The position numbers and the translations under genes are program-made. From assembly GCF_933775445.1 (NCBI RefSeq), contig NC_065872.1, positions 14,136,001 through 14,200,000 on the forward strand: 64,000 nt of DNA. Direction: 5' to 3'. Shown in pieces: positions 47,017-57,622 of the stretch. Source of the DNA: Argentina anserina. Taxonomy: Eukaryota > Streptophyta > Magnoliopsida > Rosales > Rosaceae. Position 1 is the stretch's first letter. Every line of letters begins with the position of its first letter. The notes under the pieces are model-generated. The model saw nothing but the letters and a program-made list of their open reading frames with translations. It made no database searches and was not told where the DNA came from.

Positions 47017-49756
47017 TGTAATAACCCTCGTTTTCAAACATTATTTGAATTGAATTAAATTCTATTAAGTTGTGAAGTTTGATTTAAACCGATTATGATT
47101 GCTTGCAAACGTTACGAAACGGGAACGGAAACGTTCCGAGAACGTTTAATAAGAAAACGTTACGTTTCCGAATGAATTTATCGACTTTTATTTCGTCGCT
47201 CGGTTGTGAAAACTTTCTTCACGGAAGTTGTAGAGCTCGCCGATATGAGTTCGTGGATATGTGACGCGTTCGAAACGGACATCGTACGTAAAAGTTATTC
47301 ACGTCGGAAGTTAGTTTCCGATTTGGAAACTAGTATAAAAAGGAATTTTTTTTAACTAGGGTTTCCATAACAGGAAACCCTTTTATTTCTCTCCGCCTCC
47401 CCCTCTCTTTCTCTCTCCCTCTCCCCGAAACTTCCCCCTCTCCCTTCGGAAATTTCTAGATTCAATCCGGCGACTCCGGCCTTCGTGTCTCTCACCGCCG
47501 GTCCAAGGAGCTTCGCGTCGACGTTCCCAGCCACCCTCGAGCTCGCCGCATCGCGCCTCGCCGCCGTTAGCTTCCTCGAGACAGCCCGAAGCTCGCCACA
47601 ACTCGCGTCCTCACCAGCGGAGCTAGGGCACGGAGGAGGGCGGTACGACGTCAATCCTCACCTTGGTACTCTCGGTTTTCAACTTGGAGGCCAGACTTTA
47701 TCAATCCGAGTTCTCTTCAAGGATTCGAACTTCACCGGCGATCCAAGCTTTTCCAAGGCCAAATCGGAGGTTCTAGCTTCGATCAAGGTATGGATGGATG
47801 TGATTACTGGTTGTGTGTGTTTGTTGATGAATTGTGGATGTTTTGGAATGATTTTGGAGTAGGATCGGAGGAGGGGAGAATTTGGTGAGCACCGCCGCCT
47901 TAGGCGGCGCGTGCGGGCGAGTAGACGGGGCTAGGCACGGTGTGAGGCCGTGGGAAGGCAGAGGGAAGGAAGAGGGTGGTTCTGGAGGTGGCGGTGGCGT
48001 GATACGCGCCGTGGTTAGCCTCGGCGCGTGGGCCCCACGCGCGGCCGGCCGGAGGTGGCGCGTGTGCCACACGCGCCGCCGTGTGAGGCGGTGTAATTAG
48101 TTTTGACTGAAGGGGTATTTTGGTAATTTACTGTGTTACGGTAAATGTAAATGTAATTTTTATTTACTATGGTAAATGTAATTAAGTTTTACCTACGGTA
48201 AATGTAATTATAAATTACTTTCAGTAAATGTAAAAAAGTAATTTGTAAAAGGGTAATTTAGTAAATTTTATTTACTGAGTTGTAATTACATTTTAATCGT
48301 ACGTATACGTACAGAAATACGTATTAATATTTATACGTACAGAAATACGTATTAATATTTATACGTACAGAAATACGTATTTAATATTTATACGTACAGA
48401 AATACGTATATAGTATTTATACGTACAGAAATACGTATATAGTACTTATACGTACAGAAATACGTATTAATTGAGTATTGCACAGTAACCGTGAATAGTG
48501 AACCGTGAACAGTAATTTCGTAAAACCGAAAATTGCTGAACAGTAACCAATTAATACTGTTACGGCATTTAAAGGTTTACGAAACGATTCTAAATTCTTT
48601 TCTTATTCTTTTAAGGTGTTCATTAATCGAGGAAAGTAATTATCATCGAGAATTGAGGATTTACGCTTGAGTCGATAAGGTGAGTAAAATCTCACTGAAT
48701 TACGAATCTACCCTCGTGGTGATTCAACATTTTTGCAAGTGTGTTTATTTAATGAATTATAACATGTATATAACTTAGTGGACTACGTATATACAGTATA
48801 ATGGTAATAAATACATATATATATATATAGTTCATTAAATTACATACTGTTATTAATTCATTAAAAATAGTCATTTCGGTGACAGAAAAATTGTGCATGT
48901 GTGATTTTAATGGTATGATATGATGTGAGATTATTGTACGTGATTTTATCACGGAAAATGTGAAATATTGTGATTTGTCTTCGGACGAGATGTGTGGTAC
49001 AATATGATGTGAGATTATTGTACATGTGAGGCAAGTCGGAACCTAGCCTTTGGCCGGGCGAAAGTTACGATACAGTTAGAGCTCTAGTCTGTCTGCCATA
49101 GTACTGCATGGAGGTAACGGGTGGTTATCTGCTCATGGGTACTCAGCTTGTTTTGGATGTTGGGTGGCGGGTGGTTACCCAACATCAGCGGTATACTAAG
49201 TGAGGGGTAACGGATGTGTACCAGCGCTCATTAGTTACCATTTTGTGAAAGTATTAGAGTAACCAGATGGGTTGCTCGTTTTCTCATGATTTTCATTATA
49301 CTGTGTTGATGTGGAGTTGTGTCTTTTATGAGACGAGAGTTATTTTAATATTTTACTCATACGAGCTGTAAAGCTTACCGGGTTTGTGTTGCAATCCCGG
49401 TGCACCAATTTCAATGGTGTAGGGGATACTTCCGCAGGTGCTGAGTAGTGGTGATTGAGTGACGACTCCGAAGACTCGAAGTCGATCGCATCCAGTCGTT
49501 GTGAGGTTCCAGCGTGGATTGTGTGTGTGATTTGGTGTGATTTTATTTGTGAGGTTGTTGTGAGGATTATACAATTCCATTTGTTATATGTTGAACTATC
49601 ATTTGGGTTTGTAATAATCGGCTTGACTGAGTTATATTTTAAACTCAGATGTGATCCGCTGTTACGCTTTAATGATTTCGATTTATTTGAGATTATTTGG
49701 TGTTTAACGACTTTAGAATTTTGAGTTTTTAAGCTCGAAATTTTGGGGTCGTTACA
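47017..49756 (+). repeat. 5' LTR, 2740 bp
   Basis: Starts TGTAATAACC and ends GGTCGTTACA. A TATA motif (GTATAAAAAGG, about 47333-47343) lies only about 320 bp in, so U3 is short and the transcribed R-U5 part is more than 2 kb. A hairpin lies at 47358-47381, followed by a CT-rich leader without ATG to the donor-like CAAG|GTATGG at about 47787. A six-unit TACGTA array sits at 48298-48469 and a hairpin motif at 48997-49023. Confidence 0.93.
48298..48469. repeat. TACGTA-rich array, six units (5' LTR)
   Basis: Six units of about 28 bp of the form ATACGTACAGAAATACGTAT plus spacer. It is preceded by a region of repeated GTAAATGTAA-type words (about 48130-48290) and followed by repeated GTGAACAGTAA-type words. 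Confidence 0.9.
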
Positions 49757-49758
49757 GT

Positions 49759-49770
49759 TGGTATCAGAGC
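49759..49770 (+). other. primer-binding site, initiator Met tRNA
   Basis: TGGTATCAGAGC, two bases after the 5' LTR, is the standard plant sequence complementary to the 3' end of initiator Met tRNA, used to prime minus-strand DNA synthesis. Confidence 0.9.
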
Positions 49771-50044
49771 CTAAGTGCGTATTTGGCGATTATCAATATC
49801 ATCCGGGAGCGATGATCCGACTGCAGGCGGGCCCCCATCACATGCTCCTCGGTATTGATATGTCGTCCGGTACGCGAGAGTGTTTTAGGAGCCATACCTA
49901 ATGGTTTGGTCCTCCGAGAAGTATCGTGATGATACTTCGATGATTCATCATATCCTGAAATTTCATGTTAATACCTATTGAATCTGTTTTAGTTGAATTC
50001 GAGATCTCACAAGTATTGACTAAGTGTTTCGTTGTTTGAAGGTG

Positions 50045-53000
50045 ATGAACGCTGATAAGGGCCGAGGACGGGCGAGAGGACGTGGTCGAGGTAGGACCGC
50101 GGGCCGAGTCCGCAACGTGGAGAACCTTTATGAGGAGGCTGCTCCACAGGTAGAGCGGGTAGGCCGAGGTCGAGGTAGGGCCACAGGTCGAGTCCGCAAC
50201 GTGGAGAACATCTATGAGGAGGCTGCTCCGCAGGAGGAGCAGGATGAGCCAGCTCCTGCGGTTAGAGATGACGGTCGAGTGTTGAAGCTGATCAAGGATA
50301 TTAGTGCACTGGCAGCTCCGACATTTCATGGGGGACTAGATCACATGGTAGCTGACCATTGGATCGAGGGTATGGAGACTTATTTTGAGTTGATGGAGTG
50401 CACAGAGATTGAGAAGAGAAAGATAGCTACATTCTTTCTCAAGGGTGATGCTCTAGATTGGTGGAAGAGCATGAAACAGACTGTGGATGTGTCTACATTC
50501 ACATGGGGAGATTTCACCACCATATTCCAAGAGAAGTATTTTCCAGCCTCAGTACAGGAGGACTTAGAGTTGGAGTTTCTGACATTGGTACAGGGAGACA
50601 TGACCATTAGAGAGTATGATGCTCGATTCTCGCAACTGTATCGGTATGTCAGGCCTATGGGTGCGACTGCTTTAGCTCAGAAGTATCTACGTGGGCTGAA
50701 ACAAGAGTACAAGACCATGATATCAGTCCTTTGCCTGACTTCACGGGAGCAGATATTTGAGAGTGCTATGAGTTTGGAGCAAGCAGAGAAGACTCGAGCA
50801 GGTGATGTGGGGAACAGAGATGCGAAGGGGAAAGGCAAGGCAGTCTATACAGGCAGCGAGCACTCAGGACCGAAGGATAGGTCATGGAAGAGGCCAAGAC
50901 CCCACTATCAGGCCCCGACAAGGGCACCACCCCTAGCTATCAGGGCAGCACCAGTCAGACCATTAGCAGCAGTGAGGTGTTACAGATGCAATGAGATGGG
51001 ACATTACGCCTCAGCATGTCCGAAACCGAAGAGAGGAGGGTGCCACCGGTGCGGGCAGGTGGGGCACATAGCTCGAGATTGTACCCGACCACTTCCGGGT
51101 AGACAGGAACGGCCGCAGAGACAGCTACCAGCAGGCCAAGCTAGAGTGTTCGCAGTGGGTCAGCGAGACACAGGAGTGGAAGGTACATTATCACTTTTTG
51201 ACTACCTTGCTAGAGTGTTGTTTGATACGGGAGCATCGCATTCATTCATTGCTAGTTCAGTAGTGGAGATGCTAGGATTAATTCCTACACCTCTCGGGGA
51301 CGCCTTATGTGTCACTTCACCCCTTGGAGTGTCACTTGAGTTAGAGACAATCTGCAAAGCTTGTCCTATATTGATTGGAAGTAGAGAGTTCTCTGCTTCG
51401 TTGATTGTGATTCCGGACCACACTTATGATGTGATCTTGGGGATTGATTGGTTGAGACCACAGCATGCTGTGATTGATTGTTTTGACATGGTAGTGTCCT
51501 TTCATAGACCTGGAGAGCCAGTGTGTCGTTATCGTTGCCTCAAGTCCGACAACGCCATGAGATCAGGAGTTTTGGCACATGTGGAGTCAGTGGATCAGAA
51601 AGTATCTATTGCAGACATTGTGGTAGTATCTGAGTTTGGTGAAGTATTCCAAGAGATACCGGGGCTACCTCCTCGAAGAGTGGTAGATTTCTGCATTGAT
51701 GTAGTACCCGGTACAACACCTGTGTCAAAGGCGCCATATAGAATGGGGCAGAATGAACTTAAGGAGCTGAAGGTGCAGATCGATGAGCTATTAGACCAAG
51801 GGTTCATTAGACCTAGCGTTTCACCTTGGGGAGCACCTGTTTTGTTTGTGAAGAAGAAAGATGGTTCTCTGCGGTTATGTGTGGACTACAGAGAACTGAA
51901 CAAGGTGACCATCAAGAATAGGTATCCCTTACCTAGGATTGATGACTTGTTCGATCAGCTCAAGGGTGCCACAGTGTTCTCTAAGATTGATTTGAGATCT
52001 GGTTATCATCAACTCAGAGTGAGGGAAGAAGATATATCGAAGACAGCCTTCAGGACCCGGTATGGACATTATGAGTTTGTCGTCATGCCATTTGGTCTAA
52101 CGAATGCACCAGCTGTCTTCATGAGTTTGATGAACCAAGTATTTAGTCCATACTTGGATGAGTTTGTAGTGGTGTTTGTGGATGACATTCTGATATACTC
52201 CAAGACACAAGAAGAACATGTGGTGCACCTGAGAACAGTGTTGCAGACTTTGAAGGAGGCGAGACTGTATGCCAAGCTAGAGAAGTGTGAGTTCTGGAAA
52301 GAAGAGGTCAAATTCCTTGGTCATGTTGTTTCAAAAGATGGAGTACTAGTGGACCCGTCAAAGGTAGATGCAGTGAAGAATTGGAGTCGTCCAAAGAACC
52401 CTACAGAGATACGTAGTTTCCTCGGTTTGGCAGGATACTACAGGAGGTTTATTGAGGGGTTTTCTAGTATTGCATCTTCATTGACCAAGTTGACCAAGAA
52501 AGATACTCCGTTCGTGTGGACGGAAGCATGTGAGGAAGCATTCAGCAAACTAAAGACTAGACTGACCACAGCTCCAGTGTTGACGATTCCTTCTAGTGGT
52601 GGTGGTTATGTCATTTACAGTGATGCTTCGCTCCAAGGTTTGGGTTGTGTGTTGATGCAGCATGGAGGAGTTGTTGCTTATGGCTCGAGACAACTGAAGA
52701 TTCATGAGAGGAATTATCCGACACACGACTTAGAGCTTGCGGCAGTTGTATTTGCCCTGAAGATTTGGAGACATTACTTGTATGGTGAGAAATTTCAACT
52801 CTTTTCAGATCATAAGAGTTTGAAGTACTTGTTCTCACAGAAGGAGCTGAATATGAGGCAGAGGAGATGGATGGAACTCCTCAAGGACTATGACTTCACA
52901 TTAGAGTACCACCCGGGGAAGGCAAATGTGGTGGCTGATGCCTTGAGCAGAAAACCGAGAGGCGTGGTAGCTTCACTTATGGTCCAGGAATGGTTCATGC

Positions 53001-54526
53001 TAGAAGCTGCATCAGAGTTTGATTTGGTGCCATCGGGAGGAGAACCAAGGGTCTTTCTTGGTAGTGTCACAGTACAACCCACATTGATCACGAGGATCAT
53101 ACAGGGTCAGGCGCAGGACAGACACTCACGAGCTAAGTTGGCGGATCTAGTAGTTGATACGCTTGATGAGTGTCCTTCTGAGTAGAGAGTTGGACCCGAT
53201 GGAGGGTTGAGGTTTGGGGCAAGGTTGTGTGTCCCAGATTGTGATGATCTTCGGGAGGAGGTTCTTCGTACGGCACATCGTTCACGCTATACCGTCCATC
53301 CAGGGAACACCAAGATGTACAAGGACCTATGCAGACAATTCTGGTGGAACGGTATGAAGAAAGATGTAGCAGAGTTTGTATCGAAGTGCCTTACATGTCA
53401 GCAAGTGAAAGCAGAACATCAACGACCAGCTGGCATGTTGAAACCACTGACTATTCCTCTTTGGAAGTGGGAGCAGATATCTATGGATTTTGTGACCGGA
53501 TTGCCTAGGTCGAAGAAGGGTCACGATGCCATATGGGTGATTGTCGATCGATTGACGAAGTCGGCACATTTTCTTCCAGTGTCGATGAAGTACTCAGTGG
53601 ACGTGCTTGGGAAACTATATGTGGATGAGGTAGTGAGACTTCATGGTGCTCCAGTTTCTATTGTTTCCGATAGAGATGCACGTTTCACTTCGAAGTTCTG
53701 GGGTGGTTTGCAGAAGGCGATGGGCACTACCTTGGATATGAGTACAGCTTTTCACCCTCAGACGGATGGACAGACAGAGAGGGTGAATCAGGTGATGGAA
53801 GACATGTTGAGAGCATGTGTGTTGGATTTCAAGGGTAGCTGGGAAGATCATTTGAGATTGATTGAGTTTGCCTACAACAACAGCTACCATTCTAGCATCG
53901 GCATGGCACCTTATGAGGCACTTTATGGTAGACCATGTCGATCTCCGATCTGTTGGGCCGAAGTTGGTGATGAGGCACTGATGGGTCCAGAGGTGGTTCA
54001 GGAAACCACGGAGAAGATCTCGATCATTCGAGATAAAATCCGGACCGCTCAGAGTAGACAGAAGAGCTATGCAGACTTGAAGAGGAGACATGTGGAATTT
54101 GAGGTCGGTGATCATGTGTTCTTGAAAGTTTCACCTATGAGAGGTGTAGTGAGATTCGGCAAGAAAGGAAAGTTGGCACCGAGGTACGTTGGGCCCTTTG
54201 AGATACTTGAGAAGGTGGGCGAACTAGCTTACCGACTAGCCTTGCCTACTAGCATGTCGGGCGTACACAACGTCTTCCACATTTCCATGCTGAGGAAGTA
54301 TGTACCAGATGAGTCACATGTGATCGATCATAGCACCATTGAAGTGAAGGAAAATGCCACTTTTGTTGTCGAGCCGGTTCGTATCCTGGATAGATCCACA
54401 AAGAAGCTTCGGAGGAGAGAAGTTGGACTAGTCAAAGTATTGTGGAGTCACCATGATGAGGGTGATGCATCATGGGAGCTAGAGTCGGACATGATGACCA
54501 GATATCCACACTTGTTTGTTGAGTGA
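50045..54526 (+). pseudogene. gag-pol polyprotein gene with one in-frame stop
   Basis: From the ATG at 50045 one frame of 1494 codons is broken only by a TAG at 53183-53185 (codon 1047). Order: a basic RG-rich start; gag domain (about residues 80-250); two CCHC zinc knuckles (312-346); protease with DTGAS at 394; RT with FVDD at 711-714; RNase H starting at YSDAS (858). The stop follows, then the integrase zinc finger (HRSRYTVHPG, CLTCQ), its catalytic core (MDFVTG, SDRDARF, HPQTDGQTERVNQ) and a chromodomain-like C-terminus. If translated as is, RT and RNase H are made but integrase is not, unless readthrough occurs. All other visible motifs look intact, so the break is recent. Confidence 0.93.
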
Positions 54527-54550
54527 GCTTGAATTTCGGGACGAAATTCC

Positions 54551-54566
54551 TTTAAGGGGGGTAGAT
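54551..54566 (+). other. polypurine tract
   Basis: TTTAAGGGGGGTAGAT lies directly before the 3' LTR. It is the expected primer site for plus-strand DNA synthesis. Confidence 0.85.
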
Positions 54567-57332
54567 TGTAATAACCCTCGTTTTCAAACATTATTTGAAT
54601 TGAATTAAATTTTATTAAGTTGTGAAGTTTGATTTAAACCGATTATGATTGCTTGCAAACGTTACGAAACGGGAACGGAAACGTTCCGAGAACGTTTAAT
54701 AAGAAAACGTTACGTTTCCGAACGAATTTATCGACTTTTATTTCGTCGCTCGGTTGTGAAAACTTTCTTCACGGAAGTTGTAGAGCTCGCCGATACGAGT
54801 TCGTGGATATGTGACGCGTTCGAAACAGACATCGTACGTAAAAGTTATTCACGTCGGAAGTTAGTTTCCGATTTGGAAACTAGTATAAAAAGGAATTTTT
54901 TTTAACTAGGGTTTCCATAACAGGAAACCCTTTTATTTCTCTCCGCCTCCCCCTCTCTTTCTCTCTCCCTCTCCCCGAAACTTCCCCCTCTCCCTTCGGA
55001 AATTTCTAGATTCAATCCGGCGACTCCGGCCTTCGTGTCTCTCACCGCCGGTCCAAGGAGCTTCGCGTCGACGTTCCCAGCCACCCTCGAGCTCGCCGCA
55101 TCGCGCCTCGCCGCCGTTAGCTTCCTCGAGACAGCCCGAAGCTCGCCACAACTCGCGTCCTCACCAGCGGAGCTAGGGCACGGAGGAGGGCGGTACGACG
55201 TCGATCCTCACCTTGGTACTCTCGGTTTTCAACTTGGAGGCCAGACTTTATCAATCCGAGTTCTCTTCAAGGATTCGAACTTCACCGGCGATCCAAGCTT
55301 TTCCAAGGCCAAATCGGAGGTTCTAGCTTCGATCAAGGTATGGATGGATGTGATTACTGGTTGTGTGTGTTTGTTGATGAATTGTGGATGTTTTGGAATG
55401 ATTTTGGAGTAGGATCGGAGGAGGGGAGAATTTGGTGAGCACCGCCGCCTTAGGCGGCGCGTGCGGGCGAGTAGACGGGGCTAGGCACGGTGTGAGGCCG
55501 TGGGAAGGCAGAGGGAAGGAAGAGGGTGGTTCTGGAGGTGGCGGTGGCGTGATACGCGCCGTGGTTAGCCTCGGCGCGTGGGCCCCACGCGCGGCCGGCC
55601 GGAGGTGGCGCGTGTGCCACACGCGCCGCCGTGTGAGGCGGTGTAATTAGTTTTGACTGAAGGGGTATTTTGGTAATTTACAGTGTTACGATAAATGTAA
55701 ATGTAATTTTTATTTACTATGGTAAATGTAATTAAGTTTTACCTACGGTAAATGTAATTATAAATTACTTTCAGTAAATGTAAAAAAGTAATTTGTAAAA
55801 GGGTAATTTAGTAAATTTTATTTACTGAGTTGTAATTACATTTTAATCGTACGTATACGTACAGAAATACGTATTAATATTTATACGTACAGAAATACGT
55901 ATTAATATTTATACGTACAGAAATACATATTAATATTTATACGTACAGAAATACGTATTTAATATTTATACGTACAGAAATACGTATATAGTATTTATAC
56001 GTACAGAAATACGTATATAGTACTTATACGTACAGAAATACGTATTAATTGAGTATTGCACAGTAACCGTGAATAGTGAACTGTGAACAGTAATTTCGTA
56101 AAACCGAAAATTGCTGAACAGTAACCAATTAATACTGTTACGGCATTTAAAGGTTTACGAAACGATTCTAAATTCTTTTCTTATTCTTTTAAGGTGTTCA
56201 TTAATCGAGGAAAGGAATTATCATCGAGAATTGAGGATTTACGCTTGAGTCGATAAGGTGAGTAAAATCTCACTGAATTACGAATCTACCCTCGTGGTGA
56301 TTCAACATTTTTGCAAGTGTGTTTATTTAATGAATTATAACATGTATATAACTTAGTGGACTACGTATATACAGTATAATGGTAATAAATACATATATAT
56401 ATATAGTTCATTAAATTACATACTGTTATTAATTCATTAAAAATAGTCATTTCGGTGACAGAAAAATTGTGCATGTGTGATTTTAATGGTATGATATGAT
56501 GTGAGATTATTGTACGTGATTTTATCACGGAAAATGTGAAATATTGTGATTTGTCTTCGGACGAGATGTGTGGTACAATATGATGTGAGATTATTGTACA
56601 TGTGAGGCAAGTCGGAACCTAGCCTTTGGCCGGGCGAAAGTTACGATACAGTTAGAGCTCTAGTCTGTCTGCCATAGTACTGCATGGAGGTAACGGGTGG
56701 TTATCTGCTCATGGGTACTCAGCTTGTTTTGGATGTTGGGTGGCGGGTGGTTACCCAACATCAGCGGTATACTAAGTGAGGGGTAACGGATGTGTACCAG
56801 CGCTCATTAGTTACCATTTTGTGAAAGTATTAGAGTAACCAGATGGGTTGCTCGTTTTCTCATGATTTTCATTATACTGTGTTGATGTGGAGTTGTGTCT
56901 TTTATGAGACGAGAGTTATTTTAATATTTTACTCATACGAGCTGTAAAGCTTACCGGGTTTGTGTTGCAATCCCGGTGCACCAATTTCAATGGTGTAGGG
57001 GATACTTCCGCAGGTGCTGAGTAGTGGTGATTGAGTGACGACTCCGAAGACTCGAAGTCGATCGCATCCAGTCGTTGTGAGGTTCCAGCGTGGATTGTGT
57101 GTGTGATTTGGTGTGATTTTATTTGTGAGGTTGTTGTGAGGATTATACAATTCCATTTGTTATATGTTGAACTATCATTTGGGTTTGTAATAATCGGCTT
57201 GACTGAGTTATATTTTAAACTCAGATGTGATCCGCTGTTACGCTTTAATGATTTCGATTTATTTGAGATTATTTGGTGTTTAACGACTTTAGAATTTTGA
57301 GTTTTTAAGCTCGAAATTTTGGGGTCGTTACA
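54567..57332 (+). repeat. 3' LTR, 2766 bp
   Basis: Near-identical to the 5' LTR. Differences seen include C/T and T/C changes within the first 250 bp, one A/G in the leader, two changes near 55682-55691, one extra TACGTA unit and a shorter AT run near 56395. It ends at the ATCTT duplication. Confidence 0.93.
55848..56048. repeat. TACGTA-rich array, seven units (3' LTR)
   Basis: One unit more than in the 5' LTR. The extra unit carries a variant ACATATT in place of ACGTATT. Array length therefore changed within one element since insertion or during reverse transcription. Confidence 0.9.
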
Positions 57333-57622
57333 ATCTTGTCAAGAGTTTCATTTATAGGAAAATTGTGTTGGTTTTTGACTGGCATGTTTATTCAGGCACC
57401 CTTATATCGCTTTACCTCATTTTGAATTTCATGTTGTTCAGGTATTGTGGCTAGATTAACAAATGAGATAGGCGGTTAGACAAAAATGTTTGATCTCGAA
57501 GCATCTTGTCTGTTACCGATTTTTAATTTGTAGTCTTAATAGTTTCAACCTAGATGCTTAGTTTACTGACATTGTTTTTTAAATTTAAAACAGAGCTTTC
57601 AGACATCTTGGTTTATTCAAGG

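Larger units (their letters stand above)
47017..57332 (+). mobile_element. intact-structure Gypsy retrotransposon (Tekay/Del-like chromovirus), young
   Basis: 10.3 kb bounded by two long LTRs (2740 and 2766 bp) and a perfect 5-bp duplication ATCTT (47012-47016, 57333-57337). A primer-binding site TGGTATCAGAGC for initiator Met tRNA follows the left LTR, and a polypurine tract precedes the right one. The single gag-pol frame has the order gag, protease, RT, RNase H, integrase and a C-terminal chromodomain-like part (VKVLWSHHDEGDASWE). Long LTRs and this C-terminus suggest the Tekay/Del lineage. The LTRs differ by roughly ten substitutions by eye, plus one array unit and AT-run length. One in-frame stop interrupts pol. 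Confidence 0.95.

Noticed and set aside
47485..47862. 125-codon frame in the LTR, present in both LTRs
   Set aside because: It starts with GTG and has no ATG at its start. It lies in the GC-rich leader and its repetition only reflects LTR identity.
50024..50044. Earlier start for gag-pol
   Set aside because: The codon at 50024 is GTG. The first ATG in frame is 50045 and gives a basic gag-like start.
47017..57332. Endogenous pararetrovirus
   Set aside because: Long LTRs, initiator Met tRNA primer site, integrase and chromodomain-like end are those of a Gypsy retrotransposon. No movement or coat protein genes were seen.
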